In this document: one piece after another, positions 16,247 through 24,932 of the stretch | How the letters are laid out: each line of letters starts with the position of its first letter | How positions within the stretch are numbered: position 1 is the stretch's first letter | From: Brachybacterium halotolerans | GTDB taxonomy: Bacteria; Actinomycetota; Actinomycetes; Actinomycetales; Dermabacteraceae | Assembly: GCF_016623465.1 (NCBI RefSeq) | Contig: NZ_JAEDAJ010000002.1 | Location: 384,093 to 448,092, forward strand | Direction: 5' to 3' | DNA: 64,000 nt | Notes under the pieces: generated by a model | Databases searched by the model: none | The model's input: the letters and a program-made list of their open reading frames with translations, nothing else | What the model was told of the DNA's origin: nothing | Made by a program: the position numbers and the translations under genes

Positions 16247-17158
16247 ATGGTGCACCTCATCCGTTCTCGTCCCGTCCTCAGCTATTTCCTCCTGGCCTGC
16301 GGTCTCAGCTGGCTGGGGTGGCTCAACTACATCCTCTCCACCAGCGGCCTCGGCATCATCGACGTGGACTACCCGGTGGTGCTCGGCTCCACACAGCTGC
16401 TCGGCGTCATCCCGGGGGCGTTCCTCGGTCCCGTCGGCTCCGCGCTCATCGTCACCGCCGTCGTGGACGGCCGCGCCGGCCTGCGCGCCTGGGCGGGGCG
16501 TCTGTTCCGGTGGCGCGCGAACTGGCGCTGGTACGCGATCGCCCTGCTCGCGGTCCCCGCAGGGCTGACCGCTGTCGGCACCGCGGCCTCTCTCGCCGTC
16601 GGCGGGAGTGTCGTCGCACCCCCGGTCGCGCTGCTCGCGCTGTACGCGCCGATGCTGGTGCTGCAGCTGCTGACCACCGGCCTCGCGGAGGAGCCCGGCT
16701 GGCGGGACTTCGCCCTCAGCCGCCTCCAGCACCAGCGCAGCCCGCTCGCGTCCGCCGCGATCCTGGGGCCCGTGTGGGCCGTGTGGCACTACCCGCTGTT
16801 CCTCACCGACTGGGCCGACGGGCCCGGCCGCAGCGTGACCGGCCTGCTCGCCTTCACCCTCTTCTGCCTCGGCTTCAACATCGTCATGTCCTGGGTGTTC
16901 AACCGGACCGGTGAATCGCTGCCGCTGTCGATGCTCATGCATGTCAGCGCGAACACCTTCGCCTCCGTGCTGTGGTCGGCCATGTTCCCGTCGATCGCGG
17001 CGCAGTACGTGTACCCGCTGCTGGCCGTGGCGGCCGTCGTCGCGGCGGCAGGGATCATCCTCGCCACGCGAGGACGCCTCGGCATGCGTCCCCCGGAGCC
17101 GACGCTTCCCGCTCCGACGTCCCTCCCCCGCCGCCAGGAGCTACCGTCGAGCTCATGA
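16247..17158 (+). CDS. CPBP-family intramembrane metalloprotease (Abi/CAAX-like)
   Basis: 303 residues with about eight membrane helices. Diagnostic motifs are present: EEPGWRDFAL (Glu148-Glu149, Arg153), the HYPLF histidine (His181), and HVSANTF in a later helix. These are the proposed active-site residues of CPBP (Abi) intramembrane proteases related to Rce1. CGGAGG precedes the ATG. The stop overlaps the start of the sensor kinase gene (ATGA), so it is co-translated with the two-component system. It may process a membrane protein or peptide connected to the sensed signal. Immunity to self-made peptides is another known role for this family. Confidence 0.85.
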   Translation: MVHLIRSRPVLSYFLLACGLSWLGWLNYILSTSGLGIIDVDYPVVLGSTQLLGVIPGAFLGPVGSALIVTAVVDGRAGLRAWAGRLFRWRANWRWYAIALLAVPAGLTAVGTAASLAVGGSVVAPPVALLALYAPMLVLQLLTTGLAEEPGWRDFALSRLQHQRSPLASAAILGPVWAVWHYPLFLTDWADGPGRSVTGLLAFTLFCLGFNIVMSWVFNRTGESLPLSMLMHVSANTFASVLWSAMFPSIAAQYVYPLLAVAAVVAAAGIILATRGRLGMRPPEPTLPAPTSLPRRQELPSSS

Positions 17159-18441
17159 CGGCGAGCACGAGTCCAGCGCCGCCATGGCGAGGCCCCGCCC
17201 CACGGAGGGGCGACGCCGTGGCGGCGCTGTGCTGCCTCGCGATCGCCGCCGGAACACTGCTCGCGATCCCGCTGCTCGAACGGGCGGGAGGCGAGCCGAT
17301 GGGGGCGCCTCCCGCAGGCTCGGCCGCATGGTGGGCGGTCCTGCTCACGCTGCTCGCCCAAGCGGCGGCGCTCGCCCTGCTCCGGCCCCTCCCGCGCCTC
17401 GCAGCGGTGGTGGTGAGCGCGCTCCCGCTGCTGCTCGCCGTCCTCGCCCCGGGCACCGCCTTCGGCACCACGACCGTCGCGGTGCTGTGGGCCGCCCTCG
17501 TCGCCGGGATCCGGCTCCGCCGCGAGCATCTCGCCCCTGTGGCGGGGGCGATGCTCGCGCTCACCGTGCTGGCCACGACCGTGAACACGCTCGGATCGGA
17601 AGATGCGGGCGCCGTCCAGGCCCTCCTCGCCGGGATCGGGCAGGGGGTGATCGTCATCGGCGTGCCGCTCCTCCTCGCCCTGATCGTGGTCAGCCGCCGG
17701 CAGGCGCGCACCGCCCACGAGCGGGAGCTCACGGCCCTGCGCCGGGAGCAGGACGCCCAGGTCGCCGTGGCGATCGCCGCCGAACGCACCGCCGTCGCCC
17801 GCGACCTCCACGACATCGCCGCCCACCACATGTCGGGCATCGCGATGCTGGCCTCCGCACTCGAGCGCCAGGTGGACCCTGCACCGGAGGCGGCGAAGGA
17901 ATCCGCTCGCGACATCCGCATGCAGAGCACCGCCGTGCTGCGCGACCTGCGGCGCCTCGTCGGCCTGCTGCGCGACGAGCACGCGGTGCCGCTCGCCGAC
18001 CGGTCCCTCGCCTCTCTCCCGCAGCTCGTGGACGAGCGGCGCGCTGCCGGGGCGGAGATCGGACTGACGGTGGAGCCGCAGGGCGCGGACCCCGGCGCCG
18101 ATGTCGGCGCGCTCGCGCAGCTGGTGGGCTATCGCATGGTCCAGGAGTCACTCGCGAACGCGGCCGTCCACGCCCCCGCGGCGGACTGCGAGGTGCGCGT
18201 CGACGCGCGTTCCGCGCAGCGGGTGCGGATCGTCGTGGTCAACGGGCGACCGGCGCGCCCCGGTCCGCAGCCCGGCCGCACCGGAGGGTTCGGTCTGATC
18301 GGCATGCGGGAGCGGGCGGAACTGGTGGGTGCCGGCCTCGAGTACGGCCCCACCGGCGCAGGAGGCTGGTCCGTGACGCTGGACCTGCCCCGTGACGGCG
18401 TCGTCTCGGGGCAGCCGCAGCAGAGGGAGGAACCGACATGA
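17155..18441 (+). CDS. NarL/DesK-type sensor histidine kinase
   Basis: 428 residues. The N-terminal half holds about six membrane helices with short loops and no large external sensor. The HisKA_3 box ARDLHDIAAHHMSG has the phospho-accepting His219. The ATP-binding domain follows with QESLANAAVHA (N-box) and GFGLIGMRERAELVG (G-box), ending in a typical VTLDLP. Its start overlaps the CPBP stop and its stop overlaps the regulator start, forming a coupled three-gene unit. The lack of a sensor domain suggests that a membrane event or partner, perhaps the CPBP protein, is sensed. Confidence 0.9.
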   Translation: MTASTSPAPPWRGPAPRRGDAVAALCCLAIAAGTLLAIPLLERAGGEPMGAPPAGSAAWWAVLLTLLAQAAALALLRPLPRLAAVVVSALPLLLAVLAPGTAFGTTTVAVLWAALVAGIRLRREHLAPVAGAMLALTVLATTVNTLGSEDAGAVQALLAGIGQGVIVIGVPLLLALIVVSRRQARTAHERELTALRREQDAQVAVAIAAERTAVARDLHDIAAHHMSGIAMLASALERQVDPAPEAAKESARDIRMQSTAVLRDLRRLVGLLRDEHAVPLADRSLASLPQLVDERRAAGAEIGLTVEPQGADPGADVGALAQLVGYRMVQESLANAAVHAPAADCEVRVDARSAQRVRIVVVNGRPARPGPQPGRTGGFGLIGMRERAELVGAGLEYGPTGAGGWSVTLDLPRDGVVSGQPQQREEPT

Positions 18442-19100
18442 TCCGCGTGGTGCTGGCGGACGACCACGCTCTCGTGCGCAAGGGCCTCGCCTCGCTGCTG
18501 GAGGCCGAGCCGGACATGGAGGTGGTGGGCGTCGGGGAGGACGGCCCACAGGCGCTCGAGCTCATCCGCGAGCTGCGGCCCGACGTCGCGTGCCTCGACA
18601 TCCGCATGCCCGGGATGAACGGCATCGAGGTCGCCGAGGCGGTCCGCGAGCTCGAGGTGGAGGTGCTCATGCTGACGACGTTCGACCTCGACGAGTACGT
18701 CTTCGGCGCTCTCGAGGCGGGAGTCGCGGGCTTCCTCCTCAAGGACGCGGACCCGGACCTGATTTCGCACGCTCTGCGGCAGGTGGCGGCGGGTCGCGGA
18801 ACGATCGACCAGTCGCTCACCCGCCGCATCCTCCGCGAGGTCGCCGAGCGGCGACGCCTGCAGCCGGTCGTCGTGCGCCCGGACAGCGGCGCCGAGGACG
18901 TCCTCACCCCGCGGGAGCTGGAAATCCTGCGTGCGCTGGCGGAGGGCATGAGCAACGCGGACATCGCCGCGCACCTGCACGTCGAGGCCTCGACCGTGAA
19001 GTCCCACCTCGCACGGATGCTGCCGAAGCTCGGCGTGGCCTCGCGCCTGCAGGCCGTGGTGTGGGCGTATCAGAACCGCGTGGTCGATCTGCGGGAGTGA
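18438..19100 (+). CDS. NarL/LuxR-family response regulator
   Basis: 220 residues. The receiver domain has Asp8-Asp9, phospho-acceptor Asp54 (CLDIRMPGMNG), and the conserved Lys in FLLKDADP. A LuxR-type helix-turn-helix covers about 150-215 (LTPRELEILRALAEGMSNAD). The ATG overlaps the kinase stop, so this is the partner of that kinase. It probably controls its own operon or nearby membrane genes; LtrA follows 181 bases later on the same strand. Confidence 0.92.
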   Translation: MIRVVLADDHALVRKGLASLLEAEPDMEVVGVGEDGPQALELIRELRPDVACLDIRMPGMNGIEVAEAVRELEVEVLMLTTFDLDEYVFGALEAGVAGFLLKDADPDLISHALRQVAAGRGTIDQSLTRRILREVAERRRLQPVVVRPDSGAEDVLTPRELEILRALAEGMSNADIAAHLHVEASTVKSHLARMLPKLGVASRLQAVVWAYQNRVVDLRE

Positions 19101-19280
19101 GCGATGGCGAGCGCATGGATCGGATCGAGGGGCACCGGTCCGGCCCGACGCAACGCCCGCACCCGCGCTGCACCCATGCGGCATGCGGCATGCGGATCGT
19201 TCGCCGCTCCGCGTACGCTCTTCGAGGCTCGCGCACAGGCGCAGGCACGCGCCCCCATCCCCACCCCCTCCGAGGTGCCC

Positions 19281-20456
19281 ATGACCACGACCACCGCCTC
19301 CCGCTGGCGGCTGCTGCCGATGCACCCCCGCGACCCCCACGAGGAGGGACGGGCAGGCTCATCGCTCGAGCTGTTCTTCGACCTGGTCTTCGTGATCGCC
19401 GTGAGCATCGCGGGCGTCCAGCTCCACCACGCTCTCGCCGAGTCGCACGTGGCCGGCGGTGTGGGCCACTACGCGATGGCGCTGTTCGCGATCTGGTGGG
19501 CGTGGATGAACTTCACCTGGTTCGCCACCTCGTTCGACACCGACGACTGGCTCTACCGGGTGCTCACCATCGCCCAGATGGGCGGCGTGATGGTGGTCGC
19601 CGCGGGCATCGGCCCCGTCTTCGAGCACGATTCCTTCGGCGTGATGATCGCCGGGTACGTGGTCATGCGCCTGTCGATGGTCGTGCAGTGGCTTCGGGCG
19701 GCGGCGACGCCGTCCTCGACGGGCGAGGCGCGGCGAGCGGCCCTCCACTACGCCGTCGGCATCGCGATCGTCCAGGCGCTCTGGGTGCTCATGCTCCTGC
19801 TGCCGCACGGCCTGCTGATCCCCGCGGCGATCTTCCTGATCCTCGCGGAGATCAGCGTTCCCGTCATCGCGGAGCAGCGCGGGCGCACCCCCTGGCATCC
19901 CGAGCACATCACCGAGCGCTACGGCGGATTCACCCTGATCCTGCTGGGAGAGAGCCTGCTCGCGTCCTCCCACGCGATCATCGAGGCGCGCGACGCCGAG
20001 GTCCCGCTCGCGGACCTGGTCCCGCTCGGCGCAATGTGCCTGATCGTGACCGCCGCACTGTGGTGGATCTACTTCTGGCCGCCCCACCACGAGGCAATCG
20101 GCTCGCTGCGCAGCTCCCTGCTCTACGGCTACGGCCACTACGTGATCTTCGCGGCCGCGGGCGCATTCTCCGTGGGCGTCGAGCTCGAGGTCGATGTCGC
20201 CATGGGCGAGTCGGAGATCGGTCCGACGGCCGCCGCGTACGCGGTCTCCCTGCCGATCGCGATCTTCCTGGTGGGCATGTGGTGCGTGGTGATCCGCCGC
20301 TCGGCCGACGCCGTGGTGAGCACCTCGATCGCGCTCGCGGTGCTCGTGGTGCTGATCGATCCGCTGGTGCCCCTGCCCATCGCCCTCACCACGATCGTCA
20401 TGGTGCTGCTCGTCGCGGTGATGGTCTGGCGCAGGCCGCGGACGTCGGCCCGCTGA
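19281..20456 (+). CDS. ltrA: Low-temperature-requirement A-like membrane protein
   Basis: 391 residues with about ten membrane helices. The N-terminal signature SSLELFFDLVFVIAVS and the internal EHITERYGGFTLILLGESLL are characteristic of the LtrA family. The start at MTTTTASR is preceded by CCGAGGTG; frames upstream are not protein-like. A TACGCT -10 box at 19214-19219 suggests its own promoter with a ~55-base leader. The family is named for a Listeria cold-growth phenotype, but its biochemical role is not known. Confidence 0.85.
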   Translation: MTTTTASRWRLLPMHPRDPHEEGRAGSSLELFFDLVFVIAVSIAGVQLHHALAESHVAGGVGHYAMALFAIWWAWMNFTWFATSFDTDDWLYRVLTIAQMGGVMVVAAGIGPVFEHDSFGVMIAGYVVMRLSMVVQWLRAAATPSSTGEARRAALHYAVGIAIVQALWVLMLLLPHGLLIPAAIFLILAEISVPVIAEQRGRTPWHPEHITERYGGFTLILLGESLLASSHAIIEARDAEVPLADLVPLGAMCLIVTAALWWIYFWPPHHEAIGSLRSSLLYGYGHYVIFAAAGAFSVGVELEVDVAMGESEIGPTAAAYAVSLPIAIFLVGMWCVVIRRSADAVVSTSIALAVLVVLIDPLVPLPIALTTIVMVLLVAVMVWRRPRTSAR

Positions 20457-20519
20457 CCCGTCGGCCCGCGGACCCGCGGACCCGATCTCACCCTGGCCGA
20501 CGCCGCGCGCCCACCGCGC

Positions 20520-22058
20520 TCACACCGTCGCGTGCAGCTCCTGGAGGAGGGCCCGGGCGCCGCGGGTGCGCAGCACCTCGAGTGCGTGGAGGTACGGGGT
20601 CGTGAACGCCTCGTGCTCGACGAGGTCGCCGAACAGCTCCGCGTCGCGCAGGAACGCGAGAGGGTCCTCGTCATGCTTCGCGGCGGCGGCCATGACGCGG
20701 TCGTGCAGACGGTCGACGACAGGCCACTCCTCGCCGTTCTCCCCCGTGCCCTCCGCGTAGCGGGCCCAGGAGGCGACGATCGCCGCGCATGCGCTCACGT
20801 CGCGCCCGGCCTCGATGTTCTCCTGGATCACGGGCACCATCCAGGTGGGGATGCGGTCGCTGGACTCGGCGGCCAGACGCGCGAGGGTGTCGCGCACGTG
20901 CGCGTTGGAGAAGCGCGCCATGAGCTCGTCCTTGTAGGCGTCGAGGTCGATGCCGGGGACGTCGGGGACCGTGGGCGTGCCCTCCCGGTCCATGTACAGG
21001 GTGCGGGTGAAGGGGGCGAGGTCCTCGTCCTGCGCGGCCTCATGGGCGAAGGTCTGCCCGAGCAGCAGCCCGAAGTAGGCGATGGCCTGGTGGGAGCAGT
21101 TGAGCAGGCGCAGCTTCATGAGCTCGTAGGGCTCGACGTCCTCGACCATCTGCACGCCCACCTCCTCCCAGGCGGGGCGGCCCAGCGGGAAGGAGTCCTC
21201 GAGAACCCACTGCACGAAGTCCTCGCTGACCACGGGCCAGGCGTCCTGGACGTCGTACTCGCGGGAGATCATCTCGATGTCGGATTCGGCGGTGACCGGG
21301 GTGATGCGGTCGACCATGCAGTTGGGGAAGGCGACGTGCTCGTCGATCCACGGGGCCATGGGCGCATCGCCGTGCAGACCGGCCTCGTCGCGCAGCTGCG
21401 CGTACGCGAGGATCATGCGCTTGGCGAGGTCGCCGTTGCCGCGCACGTTGTCGCAGGACATCACCGTGAAGGGGGGCGTGCCGGTCTCGCGGCGGCGACG
21501 CAGCGCCTCGACGACGAAGCCGAACATCGTCTGCGGGTGGCCGACTGGCGCGTCCCCGCTCCCCTCGCCGAAGGCGGTGCGCAGGTCCTCGGCGACGGCG
21601 GGCGTCTCGCGCTGGAACTCACCGGTCGAGGGGTTGTAGTTGTAGCCGCCCTCGGTGACGGTGAGGGAGACGATGCGGGTGCTCGCCTCGCTCATGCGCG
21701 CGAGCACGGCCTCCGGGTCGTCAGGCGCGAAGAGGTACTCGGCGATCGAGCCGATCACCCGCGGGTCCTGGGTGCCGTCGGGCGCCTTCGTGACCAGGGT
21801 GTACAGCCCGTCCTGCGCGCCGAGCGCGTCGCGCATGCGCGCATCGCCCGGCAGCAGGCCCACGCCGCACAGCGCCCAGTCGCGGTCGCGTCCGGCGCGC
21901 ATGAGGCGGTCCAGGAACATCGCCTGGTGGGCCCGGTGGAAGCCGCCGACGCCGAAGTGGACGATGCCGACGGATCTCTCCTCGAGCGGGACATCGGGGA
22001 CCGGGATCCGGCCTGCGGCCGCGATCTCGGGCAGGGCGGCGGCGTTCAGGGAGGTCAT
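20520..22058 (-). CDS. Mannitol dehydrogenase-family polyol oxidoreductase
   Basis: 512 residues. The N-terminal Rossmann domain begins VGIVHFGVGGFHRAHQAMF, typical of long-chain mannitol/fructuronate/arabinitol dehydrogenases. The C-terminal domain has the catalytic motif MKLRLLNCSHQAIAYFG (Lys, Asn and His of the KxxxxNxxH type). It uses NAD(P) to oxidise a sugar alcohol to a ketose. GAAGGATGCGTC before the ATG decides the start. It lies directly downstream of the SorC regulator and near the ABC importer for sugars, so mannitol, sorbitol or arabitol catabolism is likely. Exact polyol cannot be read from sequence. Confidence 0.88.
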   Translation of the reverse strand: MTSLNAAALPEIAAAGRIPVPDVPLEERSVGIVHFGVGGFHRAHQAMFLDRLMRAGRDRDWALCGVGLLPGDARMRDALGAQDGLYTLVTKAPDGTQDPRVIGSIAEYLFAPDDPEAVLARMSEASTRIVSLTVTEGGYNYNPSTGEFQRETPAVAEDLRTAFGEGSGDAPVGHPQTMFGFVVEALRRRRETGTPPFTVMSCDNVRGNGDLAKRMILAYAQLRDEAGLHGDAPMAPWIDEHVAFPNCMVDRITPVTAESDIEMISREYDVQDAWPVVSEDFVQWVLEDSFPLGRPAWEEVGVQMVEDVEPYELMKLRLLNCSHQAIAYFGLLLGQTFAHEAAQDEDLAPFTRTLYMDREGTPTVPDVPGIDLDAYKDELMARFSNAHVRDTLARLAAESSDRIPTWMVPVIQENIEAGRDVSACAAIVASWARYAEGTGENGEEWPVVDRLHDRVMAAAAKHDEDPLAFLRDAELFGDLVEHEAFTTPYLHALEVLRTRGARALLQELHATV

Positions 22059-22113
22059 GACGCATCCTTCGTCATCGGCGGATGGAGACGGGGCCGACGA
22101 TACCAGCGCCCGG

Positions 22114-22126
22114 ATCAGATGAGCAG
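22114..22126. promoter_or_regulatory. ATCAGATGAGC motif upstream of the polyol dehydrogenase
   Basis: ATCAGATGAGC at 22114-22124, 56 bases upstream of the dehydrogenase start. The same 11 bases occur at 23255-23265 before the ABC operon. A shared operator for the SorC regulator is inferred. Confidence 0.45.
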
Positions 22127-22135
22127 TCCTCGCTC

Positions 22136-23065
22136 TCAGCCGAGCAGATCGGCGACCTGCGTCGCGAGCTCGGCGGAGAGCACGAGGTCGTCGACGAGGC
22201 CCGCGCGGGCGGCCGCGACCACGGCTTCGGGATGGCCCACGGCCGGTGCGACCGCCACCACGTGCGCGCGCCGCAGCTGCTCGGCGCCCACCCCGATCAC
22301 GCGCTCCTCGATGCCGGCCCGGGCGACCCGCCCCTCGGCGTCCACGAGGACGCCGGCGCACTCGGCGACCACGCCCGCCTCCCGCGCCCGGCCTCGCTCG
22401 TCCTCGGAGAGCCTGCTCCACAGGGTCGAGGCGCCGGGCCACCAGGCGCCGATCGAGACGGTCGCGACGTCGATCTCGTCGGCCGCCTCGAGGGCGGATC
22501 GCACCTCGTCCATGCCGCGCAGCGAGGCCGCGACCTCGGGCGAGTCGACGATCAGCGGGGTGGGCAGCGCCCAGATGCCGCCGCCCGCGAAGGATCCGAG
22601 CGTGTGGATGAGGGCCGAGGAGTGCGCGCTCGAGTAGCCGGGAGCACTGAGGGGGCCGACGAGCTGGACGACATCGACCCTGGGCAGGGCGTCGAGCGAG
22701 TCGGGCAGGTGCATGAGCGTGCGCGACCAGGCGACCCCGAGGCGCCCGCCGTCGTGCAGGAGGTCCGGCAGCAGGCGCCCGACCTGCCGGGCGAGGGCCG
22801 CGCGCATGGTCTCGTCCACACGCGGGGAGGCGACGACGACGCGGGAGATGCCGAGCTTCTCGGCGAGCGGCGCGAGATCGCGGCCCGACTCGGCGGGGTC
22901 GTGGATCTGGATCCGCACGATGCCCTGCGCACGCGCCTCCTCGAGCATCCGCGCGACCTGGAAGCGCGAGAGCCCGTGCTCCTTGGCGATGTCCACCTTC
23001 GAGCGGTTCTGGAGGTAGTACTCGGTCGCCAGATGCGCCTTGAGGGAGCCGTCGTCCGCGGGCAT
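22136..23065 (-). CDS. SorC/DeoR-type sugar-binding transcriptional regulator
   Basis: 309 residues. An N-terminal helix-turn-helix (YYLQNRSKVDIAKEHGLSRF then QVARMLEEARAQG) precedes the sugar-binding domain starting at about 65, with the family's VVASPRVDETMRAALARQVG pattern and a GAWWPG phosphosugar-pocket region. CAGGAGCTTCC immediately before ATG decides the start; an upstream in-frame start would encode a Thr-rich tail of no sense. It is divergent from the sugar ABC operon and upstream of the dehydrogenase, and probably controls both in response to a phosphorylated sugar or polyol. Confidence 0.88.
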   Translation of the reverse strand: MPADDGSLKAHLATEYYLQNRSKVDIAKEHGLSRFQVARMLEEARAQGIVRIQIHDPAESGRDLAPLAEKLGISRVVVASPRVDETMRAALARQVGRLLPDLLHDGGRLGVAWSRTLMHLPDSLDALPRVDVVQLVGPLSAPGYSSAHSSALIHTLGSFAGGGIWALPTPLIVDSPEVAASLRGMDEVRSALEAADEIDVATVSIGAWWPGASTLWSRLSEDERGRAREAGVVAECAGVLVDAEGRVARAGIEERVIGVGAEQLRRAHVVAVAPAVGHPEAVVAAARAGLVDDLVLSAELATQVADLLG

Positions 23066-23498
23066 GGAAGCTCCTGTGGGTGGTCGAGGGGGCGTGATGG
23101 TCGTGGCAGTCGTGATGGTCATGGTGGGCGACGTCGCGTCGCGCCGGATCGGCGCGGCCGGTTCCGGGGATGCCGGCCGACGCTGCGCGCCGCACCCGCG
23201 TCCCGATTCCGTTCCGCCTGTTGCTCCGCGAAGCGTATATGACTACGCTCACGAATCAGATGAGCGCAGCCGCCCATCAGATGTGCGGCCGCTCGCGACG
23301 GCCCATCGACCGCACCGACCACCTGCGGGTCCGACTCCGACGTCGGCCCGCGACCCGGCCCGACCGACCCCGGTTCCAATTCCGTACCAGGACCGACCGA
23401 CTCCGGCTCCGGACCCGGACCCGGACCCGGACCCGGACCGACGTTCCGACGCGAGACCCGTCGACACCGACGCCGACACCGCCCAGAGGGGACAGCCC
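23066..23498. promoter_or_regulatory. Divergent control region of the polyol locus
   Basis: Contains an inverted repeat AGCGTA(6)TACGCT at 23232-23249 and two direct copies of ATCAGATG at 23255-23262 and 23276-23283, exactly 21 bases (two helical turns) apart. This fits a SorC-type regulator binding on one DNA face. A degenerate GC-rich simple-sequence tract follows (about 23370-23470) that includes (GGACCC) repeats. Confidence 0.5.
23412..23440. repeat. (GGACCC) hexamer tract
   Basis: Nearly five head-to-tail GGACCC units in the leader of the ABC operon, about 60 bases upstream of the binding-protein start. Slippage could vary the length between strains. Confidence 0.8.
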
Positions 23499-24929
23499 AT
23501 GCCGCACCTCCGATCCCGCACCTCACCACCGCCGTCGGCCGACCCGGCCCCGTCGGCCCTCCGCACCACCCCCTCCCCTCCGGCCCGGCGCACGGTCCTG
23601 GGCGCGGGCGCGCTCGGCGCCGGCGCGGCGAGCCTGGGCCTGGCCGGCTGCGGCTCGGGCAGCAGCGGCGGCAAGCAGTCCATCGTCGTCGCGATCGTCT
23701 CGAACCCGCAGATGCAGGACGCGATCGGGCTCGTCGACCACTTCCGGGCCGACCACCCCGACGTGGACGTGCGCTTCGTGTCCCTCCCGGAGAACGAGGC
23801 CCGCGCGAAGATCACCGCGTCGGTGGCCTCGGGTGGCGGCGAGTTCGACGTCGTGATGATCTCCAACTACGAGACCCCGCTGTGGGCGAAGAACGGCTGG
23901 CTCACCGACCTGCAGCCCTTCATCGACAAGACCGAGGGCTACGAGCCCGAGGACTTCATCCCCACCATCCGCGAGGCCCTGACCTCCGGGAAGTCCATGT
24001 ACTCGGTGCCGTTCTACGGCGAGAGCGCGTTCCTCGTCTACCGCAAGGACCTCTTCGACGAGGCCGGGCTGACGATGCCCGGCCACCCCAGCTGGGACGA
24101 CATCCGCTCCTTCGCGAAGACCCTGCACGACCCCGAGAACGGCATGTCCGGCATCGCCCTGCGCGGCCTCGCCGGCTGGGGCGAGAACCTCGCGCCCATC
24201 AACACCGCCATCAACACCTTCGGCGGCTGCTGGTTCGACATGGACTGGGCGCCGCGACTGGACTCCGAAGAGGTCCACGAGGCCGTCTCCACCTACGTCG
24301 ACACCGTGCGCACCTGGGGCCAGCCGGGCGCGGCGACCTCCGGCTTCGGCGAGTGCCTCACCCAGTTCGCCCAGGGCAACGCCGCCATGTGGTTCGACGC
24401 CTCCTCGATGGTCTCCGGGATCGAGAACCCCGACTCCTCGACCGTGGCCGGCAAGACCGACTACACGCTGGGGCCGACGGTCGACACCGAGTCCACCGGC
24501 TGGCTCTACTCGTGGGCGCTCGCGATCCCCGAGACCTCCACGAAGAAGCAGGCCGCCTGGGACTTCATCGCCTGGATGACCCACCCCGACTACTTCCAGC
24601 TGGTCGGGAAGGAGGTGGGCTGGGAGTCGCTGCCCCCGGGCTCCCGCAGCTCGACCTACGAGATCCCCGAGTACAAGAAGCTCGCCGCCCACTACGCGAC
24701 CCCCACCCTCGACTCGATGGACAACGCGACCCAGGAGAAGGCCATGACCCAGGAGGTCCCCTACCCCGGACTGCAGTTCGTGGGCATCCCCGAGTTCCAG
24801 GACCTGGGCACGCGGGTGGGCCAGCAGCTCTCGGCCGCGATCGCGGGCGGGCAGAGCGTCGAGGACGCCCTCTCCCAGGCGCAGACCTTCGCCGCGTCCG
24901 TCGCCCGCACCTACGGATGGGAGGGCTGA
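23499..24929 (+). CDS. Sugar/polyol ABC transporter substrate-binding lipoprotein
   Basis: 476 residues. Long N-terminus with a twin-arginine (Arg30-Arg31, RRTVLGAGALG) and lipobox LAGC (Cys51): a Tat-exported lipoprotein. The mature part is a family-1 solute-binding protein (VAIVSNPQMQDA..., GGGEFDVVMISNYE, YSVPFYGESAFLVYRKDLFDEAG, KKQAAWDFIAWMTHP). Start chosen at MPHL with AGAGGGGAC upstream. First gene of an operon with two permeases. By analogy to SmoE/MtlE-type proteins beside mannitol dehydrogenases it may bind a polyol. Confidence 0.9.
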   Translation: MPHLRSRTSPPPSADPAPSALRTTPSPPARRTVLGAGALGAGAASLGLAGCGSGSSGGKQSIVVAIVSNPQMQDAIGLVDHFRADHPDVDVRFVSLPENEARAKITASVASGGGEFDVVMISNYETPLWAKNGWLTDLQPFIDKTEGYEPEDFIPTIREALTSGKSMYSVPFYGESAFLVYRKDLFDEAGLTMPGHPSWDDIRSFAKTLHDPENGMSGIALRGLAGWGENLAPINTAINTFGGCWFDMDWAPRLDSEEVHEAVSTYVDTVRTWGQPGAATSGFGECLTQFAQGNAAMWFDASSMVSGIENPDSSTVAGKTDYTLGPTVDTESTGWLYSWALAIPETSTKKQAAWDFIAWMTHPDYFQLVGKEVGWESLPPGSRSSTYEIPEYKKLAAHYATPTLDSMDNATQEKAMTQEVPYPGLQFVGIPEFQDLGTRVGQQLSAAIAGGQSVEDALSQAQTFAASVARTYGWEG

Positions 24930-24932
24930 ACG

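Noticed and set aside
20520-23252. A 910-codon open frame on the minus strand
   Set aside because: Its 5' part crosses the SorC gene in another frame and is Arg/Ala-rich; only the last 512 codons (mannitol-dehydrogenase family) are real.
23400-23445. Possible CRISPR-like repeats
   Set aside because: These are contiguous hexamers without spacers and there are no cas genes; no CRISPR array was seen anywhere in the window.
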